A DNA stretch of 64,000 nt from Corynebacterium choanae (GCF_003813965.1 NZ_CP033896.1:2852001-2916000), one strand, 5' to 3'. Positions 46,285-59,439 are shown, counted from the stretch's first letter. Translations and numbers: made by a program. Notes: a model not told the origin generated them from the sequence alone.

Positions 46285-46722
46285 ATGTCTCAGGCCACCA
46301 TGCTGGAAAAATGGATGACGTCGTTCATCTACGACTATCTCATGCCCACACCAGCGGCAGTGTTTGACCCGAACGATCCGCAAAGCAACTGGCCGGCTGT
46401 ACCAATGAAGGTGGTGCGGCAGCTCCCAGTATCAAGAGACCGGTTCGAACAGGCCAGGAAACAAGCCCGCACCCATCACAGTTTGTATATCAACACCCTC
46501 GACGAGGCGTTGCTGCAACTGTGGGCAGTCGACCAGCTGCTAGCCCGTGACGATGTGATGGGCACTGCTGCACAATTTTCCGAATCGACCCGAAACGCCC
46601 TGCATATTTTGTTTACGCTGCGGCTGCGCATCGAGCAGGAGCAGGATGCCAAAATTATCATCACCGATGCGGAGATCCGGCGGCTGCTCAAGGAAGTTGA
46701 ACTCGACCACGACACCCCCTAA
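46285..46722 (+). CDS. Hypothetical protein
   Basis: 145 residues from the ATG at 46285 (MSQATMLEKWMT); a frame from 46210 is longer but its prefix looks non-coding. The protein is mostly helical and charged, with a central ARTHHSLYINTLDEALLQLWAVDQLLARDD and C-terminal ITDAEIRRLLKEVELDHDTP. No family recognised and no obvious operon partner. Confidence 0.55.
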   Translation: MSQATMLEKWMTSFIYDYLMPTPAAVFDPNDPQSNWPAVPMKVVRQLPVSRDRFEQARKQARTHHSLYINTLDEALLQLWAVDQLLARDDVMGTAAQFSESTRNALHILFTLRLRIEQEQDAKIIITDAEIRRLLKEVELDHDTP

Positions 46723-46979
46723 GCGGTGGTGTCGCACCTGTAGCAAAAAACGGGCAGGAGTCTTACCCGGCTATGCCGGTGCGGTGCGGGCCGGGCAGAT
46801 GCAGGTTTTTCGACACTGCTAGCCCGCAAAAAACTAACCGGGCTACAGTAGTGCTTCAACCCCCACCGCCTAACCAAGTGCACTGTGCGCACCAGGGATG
46901 CAAACAACTTGCCCTGTGATGGGCTCGAGCCCGTAACTGCGACGATCCCAGAGACTGGAATTGTTCAACCACCCGTGGG

Positions 46980-48260
46980 TTACTGCGATCCGAAGCGGGA
47001 CAGCATCGCCTCGGCAGCCAACCGCCCAGAGACCATCGCCCCATTGATGGTTCCGGAATGTGTCCAGTCACCCGCCAACGCAACACCGTGATGGAAAAAC
47101 GGCTCGATTGGTTCCCGACCCGGCAGCTGTGTGGGAAGTGCATGAGCGATGTCATCGCGTGCGATAAGCTCCAGCGAAGACTTCGGCACACCCCAAATAA
47201 ACGCGAGATGTTTGCGGGCTTCCTCTTCCCCGGCGGGATGCTGCCCATCAAAGAGTGCCGATCCTTGCACCAAACTCATCCCAACCGGCGCATACAGCGG
47301 ATTCACATTCGACATCACCGCCGAATTCACCAGCGGCCCGCGCAGATGAGGATCCATGGCAAGCAGTTTCTCCCGGGGCAGCTCTTCACTGGTGGCATAC
47401 CAAAAAGTGGTTAATCCGCGGGTGCCAGGGGTTTTCACCTCCCAAAAGTCGGTCACATCTTCCTGCCCGGTTGCCAACACCACAGCATCAACCTGATAGG
47501 TTTCCGCCGCGGTGCGAACCGTAACCGGTCCGGTTTCCGCAGGCGCTAGCGACTCCACGGGAGTGTTGAACACAAACTTCACCCCGAGTTTGCGGGCTGT
47601 ATGTTCGAGCTGTTTACCAATCGACCCCATCCCCAACCCGGGCAGGGCAGGGGCTGCGGCGGCGAAGAGTTTCACCATGGCACGAGCATAATTGTTGGAG
47701 GTTTCGCCCCGGCTTTCCCCCAGCACACCGGCGAAAAACACAAGCATCATGTCTTTTGCGATTTGATCAAACCCGGCGCGCTCAAGGGCTTCGTCGAGGG
47801 CAATGTCTTCCCGCCGGGCAGGGAATGGATAGTCGCGTTTCTCGGTGAGAATCGGTGCGAGCCATTTGATGACGGCAGCAATCCCGGAGGCGGTGACGAG
47901 ATCTTGCTGCGCCAGTCCACTCAACGTGTTTTTCAACGTGCGAATATTGTGAAAAGGATTGACCAGTTTCGACATTGGCTCCTCTGGCATGCCTTTGACG
48001 AGGAGTCCTGGATCGAATGGGTGCAGATCAAGGGCGGGCAGGTCGAGGAATCGTTGCGCCTCCGGATATCCCGGGTTGAGGAGCTGAAATCCCCGGTCGA
48101 GGGTGAATCCGTCAATAACCCGACTGCGTTGGCGTCCCCCTACTTCGTCTTCCCGTTCGATGACTGTGACTTGCACTCCTTCGCCGGCGAGACGAAGTGC
48201 TGCGGTCAATCCTGCAAGACCAGCACCAATGACGACTACTTCCCGGATTGCTGTAGCCAC
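46980..48260 (-). CDS. FAD-dependent oxidoreductase (amine oxidase / desaturase-like)
   Basis: 426 residues from the GTG at 48260, chosen for AAGGAG 8 bases upstream. Rossmann FAD site VVVIGAGLAGLTAALRLAGEGVQVTVIEREDEVGGR at the N-terminus and the C-terminal GVALAGDWTHSGTINGAMVSGRLAA that closes the FAD site. Between them is a helical substrate domain typical of flavin amine oxidases, protoporphyrinogen oxidase and phytoene desaturase relatives. The reaction is not identifiable. A start at 48320 is possible but less likely. Confidence 0.88.
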   Translation of the reverse strand: MATAIREVVVIGAGLAGLTAALRLAGEGVQVTVIEREDEVGGRQRSRVIDGFTLDRGFQLLNPGYPEAQRFLDLPALDLHPFDPGLLVKGMPEEPMSKLVNPFHNIRTLKNTLSGLAQQDLVTASGIAAVIKWLAPILTEKRDYPFPARREDIALDEALERAGFDQIAKDMMLVFFAGVLGESRGETSNNYARAMVKLFAAAAPALPGLGMGSIGKQLEHTARKLGVKFVFNTPVESLAPAETGPVTVRTAAETYQVDAVVLATGQEDVTDFWEVKTPGTRGLTTFWYATSEELPREKLLAMDPHLRGPLVNSAVMSNVNPLYAPVGMSLVQGSALFDGQHPAGEEEARKHLAFIWGVPKSSLELIARDDIAHALPTQLPGREPIEPFFHHGVALAGDWTHSGTINGAMVSGRLAAEAMLSRFGSQ

Positions 48261-49143
48261 ACGTTGCTCCTTTGATTGGTTAGCATTCCCACGCTGGTGG
48301 TGTCGGGGTGACCACCGCAATGATGTGGTGAAGCGGATTGGGGAAACCCACTAGTTCACCATGGTTTGGCGGGAATGTTTTTGGCTCGTCTTCCTATCTT
48401 TGCACATTGCCCCAGCAGGGGAGGGAGTTCTGGGAAGGGATGCTCCTGCGAAAACCCCCACACCTGTGCAGGGAAGCATGAAACACCGGTGTGGCGGCAG
48501 TATCAATGCGCTGCCTGCCGCAGTCTGCTAGTAGTCTGCTAGTAGTCTGCTGCAGTCTGCTAGTGATAACAATCATTGCCGCAGCGGTGAAAAGAAACTA
48601 CAACCAACCACATCGCACCGGGGAACACTAGTGCCGCGCTAAACAGCGATCCCATTAGCCTGTCGACGTTGCTTCAAGGGGGGGCAACTCGTTGCCTCAA
48701 GGGGTAAGAGCATTGCCGCACCAGGCGAGCACTCTGTGAGTGGAACAATTGCTGTGTAGAGCGCGATTATGATTCTTCGCTGTCACCGCGTGTTCTGCTA
48801 CCCAAGCGCCCACAGGAATGCCGGCACCACACCTGTCGGTGGGCAGGTGTGCACCCTGAAGTATTCAGTCGTCTCAACTGCCTACCGAACAGGTTGATAA
48901 CACATCCAACAATGCCGGGTTGCGCAGCATGTGTGCTCAACCCGGCATGATGTAGTGCTATGCAGGTTTCCACCGGAGGTCATCGATTCCACCGGGGTCA
49001 TGTATTCCCAACAGGCCACCTGACCCTGGCAGCCGGGCAGCCCGGCGACGATGATGTCCTTGTCCCAGGGTGGGAGGGCTGCGCCCCTGTGCGTCACCAC
49101 AGGATCAAACGAAGGGTGTTCACCGGGGCACGGCAGAAGGGAA
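48261..49143. other. Long intergenic stretch
   Basis: About 880 bases between the FAD oxidoreductase start and the leuS stop with no supported gene. It includes a small 11-bp repeat cluster at 48522-48563. Open frames here look random. Confidence 0.45.
48522..48563. repeat. Four-copy microrepeat
   Basis: AGTCTGCT begins at 48522, 48533, 48544 and 48554 with TAGT linkers (periods 11, 11, 10). A non-coding slippage-type repeat. Confidence 0.7.
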
Positions 49144-52023
<2,880 letters not shown>

Positions 52024-52849
52024 GAGGCCTTATTCTATACGCCCCAAATCATCCCGCGAAGATAATAAGGCTCTGGCCATCTGCCCATACCACGATGTGG
52101 AATACACCCGGCTGGGAACCATCGAAAACTTGCCCTCTACGAGCCATCGCACAGGGCGGGGTGGGGTTGCAACACATAAGCCAAATGACACGAAGTCCAC
52201 GCTGCGGCAACCACCTCCCCGGTGGCCACACCACTACGTGCGGCTGAAGAAAAGCGAGCGAAAGCCACCGATGAATTGATCTGCACTGTGGCCTGAGTAA
52301 ACCAGCCGGCGACGTCTAAAACCAAGCAGCGTGCGACATCAGTGGTCTGCCTTAGGATTTTTCAGACCACGACACTAGAAAGTCTCCTACCACGCATTAA
52401 CAGCGGTAATGTTCGTTCCGAATGCTTACCAATAGCGTGATGACCACTGGACAACAATCCGTGGCGCAGGCCATCCGCAATGAAACCTCGCTGAATACCT
52501 GTCCGAAGCAAGATGGCACATGTCTGCTCACGAAGTTGGCATCCTAACCTGTTCCGCTGCCGCCTTTGTGATAGCCCAGGATCAGTGCTTTTTGTCTTGA
52601 GGTCATGGCTGGGGTGGTAGGGGACAAACTGCTCAAGGCGAAGAAGGACTTAGCGTAGCTCCTTCAATCACATCACATGGCTTTCAGAACAACGGGGCGC
52701 TGCCGAACTGCATCGAGACAGCTAAAGGTTACCCGGCACCTGGAACCGGGAAGGATTTTTCTGCACGAACATCCAGATCAGCATCCCGCGAGAGCTTCAC
52801 TGTTCACCCGATCACATTCCACGATCCGGCCACATTCCACCAATGATGC
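52024..52849. other. Intergenic border between leuS and the island
   Basis: About 825 bases with no convincing gene, tRNA or attachment site. It includes a hairpin (GTGGTCTG/CAGACCAC, 52342-52349 and 52363-52370). A 17-codon frame at 52606-52659 is too short to support. This may be the left edge of the acquired island. Confidence 0.4.
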
Positions 52850-54004
52850 CTACTGCACCTGTCGGAACAGCTCGTCTAATATCTGATCAATCTGCTCCAG
52901 CTCGCAGACAAACCACTCACTGGGATGTGAATCCTTGCCGCCTGCCTCGTGCGCTTCAATCTCCAAACGGAACTGCGCGAATGCCGCGTGTACTTTTTGC
53001 TCGACGATCGATGGCTGCACGTTAAACAACTGGTAGTCCGCAACGATCTCTACTGGTGCGAAGAGGTAGGTTGCCGAGTCTTGCGCGCCCTTGATTCGCT
53101 GCTCCACCGAAGTGGTAGTAAATCCAATCTTGTATAGATTGTCGATGGAAGATATTTCCGGATCATCACTTAAGGATCGCAGCACATAAATATGCCCTGT
53201 TCCCTTGTCTTCGGCGAAGATATCTGCGGTTTCAAGGGTACGTTTCGCCAACACCTGGCCTTCTTCTTCGTAGATCCGCACCGCCAAAGACTGCACGTAC
53301 ATCCGAGACTCGGTGCCATTTTCAAAAATGACGTGCAACCGACGCTTTGGTTCACCGTCAGCGGCCTTGCCAGCATTTGGTTCGGGCTCGAAGATTGCAG
53401 CGACATACGCCAGCATGCCGCGAATGAGATAAAAATTACCGACTTTGATCGTCGATTCACCAGCAAAGCGACGCGGTACAACTTCACCGGCGCGCAGCAG
53501 CTCGTGCTGCCTCGCGAACAGTGGGCGGAATTGGTCAAATTCCTGCGCTTTGACGCGATTCGCCCGGGATTCTGGAGACTTCACAGAGGCACGCGGTAGC
53601 GCACTTAAGTCGAAGAGGTCATCGTTTTCGGCGAGCAGATCGCCTAACACGTCGTCGGGTTCACCGGTGAGCAGTTCTTCGACTGAACCTGCCTGCGTCT
53701 GTTTACTTAACAGTCCTTCGGAATCAAGGTGTTCCAAGGCGGTGATCTTGGCGTCACTTCCCCGAATACCAACGAGCCGGGCGCCAAGTTTCCGTTCGCT
53801 AATATCGCGGGTGTCAGCAGAAGGCTCCCGGCCATGAATCTGTACGAACTCAATCACTTCCAAGAACGCCCGCTCGAGACGGTCATCGGCGGTAAGTTGC
53901 TTTGGTTTCTCAGGAGTGTCAAGCAGACCATCGACATCGGAGTCGAAAATCGCTGCAAACGCTGCATCAAGATCCGACTGGGGAGCTCCATCTTCGTTAC
54001 TCAC
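52850..54004 (-). CDS. T5orf172 (GIY-YIG-fold) domain protein, YeeC-like
   Basis: 384 residues from the GTG at 54004, which has AAGGAG 6 bases upstream and overlaps the helicase stop by 8 bases. The N-terminal 250 residues hold an acidic segment, then a helical DRLERAFLEVIEFVQIHGREPS module also seen at the helicase C-terminus. The C-terminal 110 residues are a T5orf172/MUG113 domain: GHIYVLRS (GIY equivalent, about 271-273), LYKIGFTTTSVEQRI (YIG equivalent with the conserved Arg303) and the late Glu in VEQKVHAAFA. The key GIY-YIG residues appear present, so nuclease activity is possible. It is the third gene of the operon and corresponds in position to B. subtilis YeeC. Confidence 0.8.
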   Translation of the reverse strand: MSNEDGAPQSDLDAAFAAIFDSDVDGLLDTPEKPKQLTADDRLERAFLEVIEFVQIHGREPSADTRDISERKLGARLVGIRGSDAKITALEHLDSEGLLSKQTQAGSVEELLTGEPDDVLGDLLAENDDLFDLSALPRASVKSPESRANRVKAQEFDQFRPLFARQHELLRAGEVVPRRFAGESTIKVGNFYLIRGMLAYVAAIFEPEPNAGKAADGEPKRRLHVIFENGTESRMYVQSLAVRIYEEEGQVLAKRTLETADIFAEDKGTGHIYVLRSLSDDPEISSIDNLYKIGFTTTSVEQRIKGAQDSATYLFAPVEIVADYQLFNVQPSIVEQKVHAAFAQFRLEIEAHEAGGKDSHPSEWFVCELEQIDQILDELFRQVQ

Positions 54005-55979
54005 TTGCAGCTCCTTCCTGCTGGTCGCGCATCCTGCGCTTCTTGTCTCGCAGATACAGCAGTGCTTCACCAAGTCGGCGCTCGATAGCGTTCTCGGACC
54101 GGGGATTGGGTTCCTTGCGGTTCATCTTGACAAAGGATTGAATCTTCGGCCACAGCTGCATAGCTTCTTCGTCGGTGATTTGCAGCTTCGAGGTGGTAAT
54201 CGCATCCTGGATCGAAGCCAGTACCCGCGGCGTCACTGATTTGCTCATGACCTCAAAGGCACGTTGGAAGGGATTGATGGAGTCAATGAGGTTGATGTTG
54301 AGCTTTTCAATATCAACAAATTTGTCGGCCATGCGGATAAAACGCTGATCACCAACTTCACGGACTTCACCGTTTTTGATCACCGAATCAGCGATGACCT
54401 GTTGACGAACTTGCTCTACCTCCCCCTCGGACAGCTCAGGATAACGACGTCGAATAATCTTTGGAATCAACACCTTGTTTGTGGTCTCTGGATCGAGTGA
54501 ACCAGCTGCCGCCTTGGCAAAGGTCTCATCCTGCAGAATCGTCGCTTTGAGATCGTTTAAGTCAGTGGCAACGATCTGCCGCACACGATCGGTTGTCGGC
54601 TCCTTAAAACCAATGATCCGAACGGTATTCTCGTCGTCTGAGGAATCTTGATCATCATCGGAAAGCTTGGCTTTGAAGTTGAAGTTCGGCGCCAACACCT
54701 GTTCCATCAACAATGATGCAGTAATCGCTTTCAACATGTTATTGACGGCGATCGTCACATCATCATCGTCAGCATCAGGCTGAGCAATGAGATTCGTGAA
54801 TTGAGCATGGGTTTTCCCCGGTGCGTCACGAGTCACCCGCCCAATGATTTGAATAATCTCTGTCAGTGATGCGCGATAGCCGATTGTGAGAGCTTCCTGC
54901 GCGAAAGGCCAGTCAAACCCTTCTTTAGCCATGCCCAGGGCGATAATGATGTCCACCGCATCCGGGTCTTTGGAAGCAACCGTAGACAGATAGTGCAAGA
55001 CCTCCGCACGAGCTTTCTGATCGAGATCATCGACAAGGTCGGCAATGCGAAGAATCTCCCCGTTGTCACGCCGCCGTACAAGATAAATGCCATGCTCGTC
55101 GTGGCCTTCCACCACACCAATGGCATCCATAATCTTGCCGACTTCCTCGAACTTATCTTTCGTTGAGTCACCGGACTGCACACTCGGGATGTGAATGATC
55201 GTCTTGTGCTCAAGGTTAAGTGCTTCAGCAATCGAGTCGGTGTACTGCCCTTGATAGAAATGGTGGCCGATACCGAGCGACTTCAGATGCTCATAGCCGT
55301 TGAGCTGGTCATAGTAGTTGAAGGTGACTGGGGTGAACTTTGCCTCATCTTCAGGATCAAGCACCGGCAAAGAATCGCCCCGGAAATACGATCCTGTCAT
55401 CGCAATGACATGCGCATTCGAGTTCGCCATGATGCTGCGGATCAATTTTCCGAGTCGGTTATTCTCGAGATCGGCGGAAACATGGTGGAACTCATCGATG
55501 GCCACCACACAATTGTTGAACGCCTCTGGTTGCAACGCGTCAAACGCAAACCGCAACGTCGCATGGGTACAAACCAAGATAGGATCTGACCCTTCCATAA
55601 ACCGGCGAAAAGCCTCCACCTTGCCGGCAGAAGATCCTGGATTACACAGGTTGTTTTCTTCTTTCAACACCCAATCGGCGAAGAAGCCGTGCTCGGTGAG
55701 ATTGGTTGAGGCAAACGATCCACCGATGGAACGTTCCGGGACAGCAACAATAACTTTCCTCAAGCCCTGGTTAAACAACTTATCCAAGCCGACGAACATC
55801 AACGCACGCGACTTACCCGACGCAGGTGGAGCCTTGATTAATAGATACTGCGCACCGCGGGCCTCGTACACTCGCTGCTGCATCTCACGCATTCCCAGCT
55901 CGTTGGTCGAGACAGACTTACCAGATTGCGCATATTCAACGTTGACCACATTGTTCTGTGGTCGGGCATGGTCAATCAC
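53997..55979 (-). CDS. DEAD/DEAH-type helicase, YeeB-like
   Basis: 660-residue SF2 helicase. Walker A PPASGKS (51-57), DEFH box at Asp162-His165, motif III MTGSYF, and motif VI QIIGRVTR (377-384). The C-terminal 200 residues contain a long helical region ending in a repeat-like NRKEPNPRSENAIERRLGEALL segment, similar to one near the start of the T5orf172 partner, perhaps a shared interaction module. The GTG start at 55979 overlaps the methyltransferase stop, and the end overlaps the next gene. It should drive DNA or protein remodelling for the system. It corresponds to YeeB in the B. subtilis yeeABC operon. Confidence 0.85.
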   Translation of the reverse strand: MIDHARPQNNVVNVEYAQSGKSVSTNELGMREMQQRVYEARGAQYLLIKAPPASGKSRALMFVGLDKLFNQGLRKVIVAVPERSIGGSFASTNLTEHGFFADWVLKEENNLCNPGSSAGKVEAFRRFMEGSDPILVCTHATLRFAFDALQPEAFNNCVVAIDEFHHVSADLENNRLGKLIRSIMANSNAHVIAMTGSYFRGDSLPVLDPEDEAKFTPVTFNYYDQLNGYEHLKSLGIGHHFYQGQYTDSIAEALNLEHKTIIHIPSVQSGDSTKDKFEEVGKIMDAIGVVEGHDEHGIYLVRRRDNGEILRIADLVDDLDQKARAEVLHYLSTVASKDPDAVDIIIALGMAKEGFDWPFAQEALTIGYRASLTEIIQIIGRVTRDAPGKTHAQFTNLIAQPDADDDDVTIAVNNMLKAITASLLMEQVLAPNFNFKAKLSDDDQDSSDDENTVRIIGFKEPTTDRVRQIVATDLNDLKATILQDETFAKAAAGSLDPETTNKVLIPKIIRRRYPELSEGEVEQVRQQVIADSVIKNGEVREVGDQRFIRMADKFVDIEKLNINLIDSINPFQRAFEVMSKSVTPRVLASIQDAITTSKLQITDEEAMQLWPKIQSFVKMNRKEPNPRSENAIERRLGEALLYLRDKKRRMRDQQEGAASE

Positions 55980-58732
55980 TTCCGGGCTCCTTTGCGAGAC
56001 TTTTTCTTTGGTGCAGCGGCTGCCTCATCAGCAACCATTTTTTCGTAAAGCTTGAACAACACTGCCAGCCGCTGCTCATCGGAGTCGAAACCGTCCTTGC
56101 GGTAGATCGAGTCCACCAGCACATCATTTTCTTCGTGTGCCTCAAACAGGAGCTCTGGCATTTTCTTTGGGTCGTAGAGCTCGGCGAGGGTGTGCTCGCA
56201 GAAATATTCTCGAACATCCAGGATGCGCAGCGCGGTCTGAGTGAGTGCTTCTTTCATATTCTTGCTCAACGGTGGCACCGGGAAGTTGTTGTACACAATT
56301 GTGTTCGAATAACGGTAGTCTGTCTTCATCCGTCCGCCAACGGCTCCCAGCCACGTCATGTGCATCTTTGACGTGAGCAGCGCGAACAGCCAAAGCTCTG
56401 CATCGTAGACTGCGAAAGCAGCATCAGAAATGACGGTGTCAGGTCCAAGGTAGCCCATCGGAACATAAGTCCTAGCCTCGGATGAAACCCGGGGCACTAT
56501 GATGGAATTTGTGGGTTTATGTTGCTCCCGGAACCGCCAAGGTACTTCTGCGAGTTTTAGAGAATCCTTCGTTCCTAGTTCGATTCGGTGTCTTTGCGTT
56601 GCTTCAACTCGATCCCGTATCCAAGGGATTGAAAGGGCGTCCAGGAGATCAGCTTCGAGGATCCAGATAGCATAACGGTCGATTCCATTGATGAACTCGT
56701 TTGACCCATAAAATTTCCTGAGATACTTAAAGCCCGGTGCATTGGAAGTTAGGAGCAAATGCCGTTCATGGGACATGAGCAGGAGGTTTCCGCCATCGTA
56801 TGCCATCATGCCGAAATTCATTGAAGGAATTTCCGCGATAGGGTTTCGCCGTCTGGAGATTATCGATGACGTTTCCTCAGAAAGGTAGGGGCTGATGATT
56901 TTCACAGTTCTGGCAACTCCAGACTGAAATAGATGCTTTGGTTTGCCAGACATTGTGCGCAACCCAACAACGACAACCGACACACCTGGGTTGTGTTTAG
57001 CGTTGTTTGTCCACTTAAAGGACGGGTACGCGTATCCGATTTCCAGACCCATATCGAACAGGAGCGGGAACATCAGCCCAACATGCTCGCCCTGGACTAT
57101 CGAGTTGGTGGAGATAAACGCTAGCTGAGCACACGATCCCTGAATGTATTCTCCTCCTTTAATAAACCAAGCCGCAACGTAGTCGAGATTTTTAGAAAAC
57201 GGGCGGTCGCCGATCGCGATTTCAAGATCCATCGTCTGTTCTTTTGTCCGCTTCCTGCCACCCACGTACGGAGGATTCCCGATCAGATACACCTCCTCCT
57301 CGGGGCTGTGGGGGCAGACCTCATTCCAGTCGATCCGGGTGGCGTTCGCACACTTGACCTGAACCATGCTCTTCAGCGGGATCATCGGGAGTTCTGCGCC
57401 GAACTTCTCCTTAAACTCCATATTCATCTGGTGTTTGGCGATCCACAGAGCCAAAATGGCGACCTCGGCGGCGAAGTCATCGATCTCGATTCCGTAGAAA
57501 GAATCGACTTTAACCAACGAATCGCTAAACAACGTCATGTAATCTCGGGAAAGCACAGAGAGCCGGTCAAGGATCGCATGCTCAAGGCGACGCAGCTCCT
57601 TGTAAGCGATGACCAGGAAGTTGCCGGAGCCACAGGCAGGATCAAAGATCTTGATCTTGCCAATTCTCTCCAGGAGTTTTTTCAGTTTCTTCTCCGAGTC
57701 GTAAGCCCGCTGGAATTCATCGCGTAGCTCGTCGAGAAACAGCGGCTCAATGGTTTTTAAGATGTTCGGTACAGAGGTGTAATGCTGACCAAGTTCACTG
57801 CGGGAACCGGTTGCGACCACGGCTTGGAACATTGAGCCGAAAATATCGGGATTAATATCCCTCCAGATCAGTCTGCCCAGTTTGAGCAGAAGAGTGCGTG
57901 ACTGCTTATCGAAGGTTGGGACGACATAGTTCGCCTCATGGCTAAACAGCCGACCATTGACATAGGGGAACGGCTGCAAATGAGCAGGCAGGTTTTTCTT
58001 GTCGGCCACATCGAGGGCATCGAAAATGTTGGTAATCACCTCTGCCGTGTCCGAGCCATCTTCCCTGGTATGGGAGGCAACTGACTGGGTGAACAGTCCC
58101 TCGTCGAAGAGTTCGGTGTCCTCGGCGAAGTAGCAGAAAAGCAGGCGAGTGAAGAAAATATTGAGGCTATGGCGGCTGTCATCTGTGGCGACGAGATCCG
58201 GATTGGCCGCAACAAGGGCATCAAACAGCTTCGCCATTTCTGCCGCGGCCTTGGTATCGGCTGGTGCTTCTGCCACATATTGTGCCTTTTCCATACCAGC
58301 CCAGGGCAGGAAAAATGCGGTGTGCTTGTCGATTTCAGCCAGCGGAATGAGCCGGTTTTCGCCAGTTCGCGTATCAACAGCTGCCATCCACTGACCATCA
58401 TGGACGATGACAAAGCGGATCTTGTGTCGCACGACTATTTCATGGGTGCGAAGCGCTTCAACTTCGGTGAGTAGATTGGTTTCGCGTTCACCGGTTGTGG
58501 CTGGCTGGGGCTGACCGGCAAGACTACGGAAATAGAACACTTCCTTCTGCGCATACTCACCGTGTTCCGGATGAGCGGCCACATTGATCTGCCCTGACCG
58601 AACACGGGTGTTATTCGACTTTGACCGTCCATATGCCAGCAGCAGCTCGAAGATAAAGTCGTCATCGTATTCTTCGCGCCCGGCAAGTGCTTCAACGCGT
58701 TCTTCAATGGTTTTTAAGCTCAGCGGCGGCAA
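55976..58732 (-). CDS. MmeI-like class I adenine DNA methyltransferase, YeeA-like
   Basis: 918 residues, the length of MmeI-type enzymes. N-terminal helical/beta region (1-340), methylase motif I FDPACGSGNFL (363-373), an acidic YGIEIDDFAAEVA after it, motif IV NPPY (486-489, N6-adenine type), then a long target-recognition region (about 560-800) and a C-terminal helical domain ending in a Lys/Arg tail. MmeI itself has a PD-ExK nuclease in its first 100 residues; I cannot find D-x9-ExK here, so cutting is probably left to partners. It resembles B. subtilis YeeA (DnmA), which methylates a non-palindromic adenine site. The DNA coding the recognition region is more AT-rich than its surroundings. 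Confidence 0.85.
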   Translation of the reverse strand: MPPLSLKTIEERVEALAGREEYDDDFIFELLLAYGRSKSNNTRVRSGQINVAAHPEHGEYAQKEVFYFRSLAGQPQPATTGERETNLLTEVEALRTHEIVVRHKIRFVIVHDGQWMAAVDTRTGENRLIPLAEIDKHTAFFLPWAGMEKAQYVAEAPADTKAAAEMAKLFDALVAANPDLVATDDSRHSLNIFFTRLLFCYFAEDTELFDEGLFTQSVASHTREDGSDTAEVITNIFDALDVADKKNLPAHLQPFPYVNGRLFSHEANYVVPTFDKQSRTLLLKLGRLIWRDINPDIFGSMFQAVVATGSRSELGQHYTSVPNILKTIEPLFLDELRDEFQRAYDSEKKLKKLLERIGKIKIFDPACGSGNFLVIAYKELRRLEHAILDRLSVLSRDYMTLFSDSLVKVDSFYGIEIDDFAAEVAILALWIAKHQMNMEFKEKFGAELPMIPLKSMVQVKCANATRIDWNEVCPHSPEEEVYLIGNPPYVGGRKRTKEQTMDLEIAIGDRPFSKNLDYVAAWFIKGGEYIQGSCAQLAFISTNSIVQGEHVGLMFPLLFDMGLEIGYAYPSFKWTNNAKHNPGVSVVVVGLRTMSGKPKHLFQSGVARTVKIISPYLSEETSSIISRRRNPIAEIPSMNFGMMAYDGGNLLLMSHERHLLLTSNAPGFKYLRKFYGSNEFINGIDRYAIWILEADLLDALSIPWIRDRVEATQRHRIELGTKDSLKLAEVPWRFREQHKPTNSIIVPRVSSEARTYVPMGYLGPDTVISDAAFAVYDAELWLFALLTSKMHMTWLGAVGGRMKTDYRYSNTIVYNNFPVPPLSKNMKEALTQTALRILDVREYFCEHTLAELYDPKKMPELLFEAHEENDVLVDSIYRKDGFDSDEQRLAVLFKLYEKMVADEAAAAPKKKSRKGARK

Positions 58733-59439
58733 TGGACGACCTCATCCCTTCGATCTGCAGCAACACGGATGTTTTTTGCTGGTCTGCAGAGTTTACGGCA
58801 CGCAGTGCACCTGGAGTGCCAATACCGTTCCAATCTTTCGAACAGGTCTGCTGCTGTGTTATATGACATATCGCTCGGCTTAAGTGCTGAGGCTGATAGA
58901 AACAATCACAGATTGTGGCTGTTCGTTACTTGCAAGAGTTCACGGCGTACGTGGTGCGCGCAGCTCTGGGTCGTGGAAAAGGCATCACCCTTGTACAGAT
59001 CGCCCATGATTTCGTTTGCCACGAGATGACGCTGTCGAAGTGGTTTCGTGCCCATCGCACTGACGAAGGAAGCAGCGCAGCACTTGGCTCAGCGATAAAA
59101 TCCCAAGCTTTGCGTTTTTACCCCTCAAGAACTCTGCGTTCTTTCACGGCCTTTCGTGTCCATGCCCTTCACATTTTTGCGCCAGTTTGCTCTGACGCCT
59201 TAAGTAACGCCCGGTTCGTCAGCGATCTCGACGTTGCTCATTCCGGTAGAGGCTATCCCGCCTGTGCGCTGTAGTTCGCGGACGATCTGCTTAAGGGGAA
59301 ACCAGTTTTGCGGGTCATGAGGTTCCCCTAGAGGAGTGATGAGGCTTTTTAGTCATTGTTGTGCCGAAAACTGGACGGTTCCGTAGATGTTCATGGCTCT
59401 AAAACGGAGTACCAGTAACATCTGGCAGACTTAACGATC
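58733..59439. other. Divergent control region and insertion-sequence debris
   Basis: About 700 bases between the divergent methyltransferase and GIY-YIG genes, containing only an IS3-type scrap (58915-59274). A short dyad (GGGGAAACC at 59297-59305 against GGTTCCCC at 59321-59328) may be regulatory. Promoters for both genes must lie here. Confidence 0.4.
58915..59274 (+). pseudogene. IS3-family OrfA transposase fragment
   Basis: The first 50 codons read like the HTH part of IS3-type OrfA: VRYLQEFTAYVVRAALGRGK, then ITLVQIAHDFVCHEMTLSKWFRAHRTDEG. The usual later leucine zipper and the OrfB integrase are missing; from about 59090 the frame is random (RFYPSRTLRSFTAF). I see no intact terminal inverted repeats. 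It is an old insertion remnant inside the control region between the methyltransferase and the GIY-YIG gene, a mark of mobile DNA. Confidence 0.7.

Noticed and set aside
52024..52340. T-box or leader riboswitch upstream of leuS
   Set aside because: I looked for the T-box core and a specifier stem on the reverse strand and found neither; only one small hairpin further upstream is visible.
55976..58732. Self-contained type IIL restriction enzyme like MmeI
   Set aside because: Length and methylase layout fit, but I could not find the PD-ExK residues expected in the first 100 amino acids.
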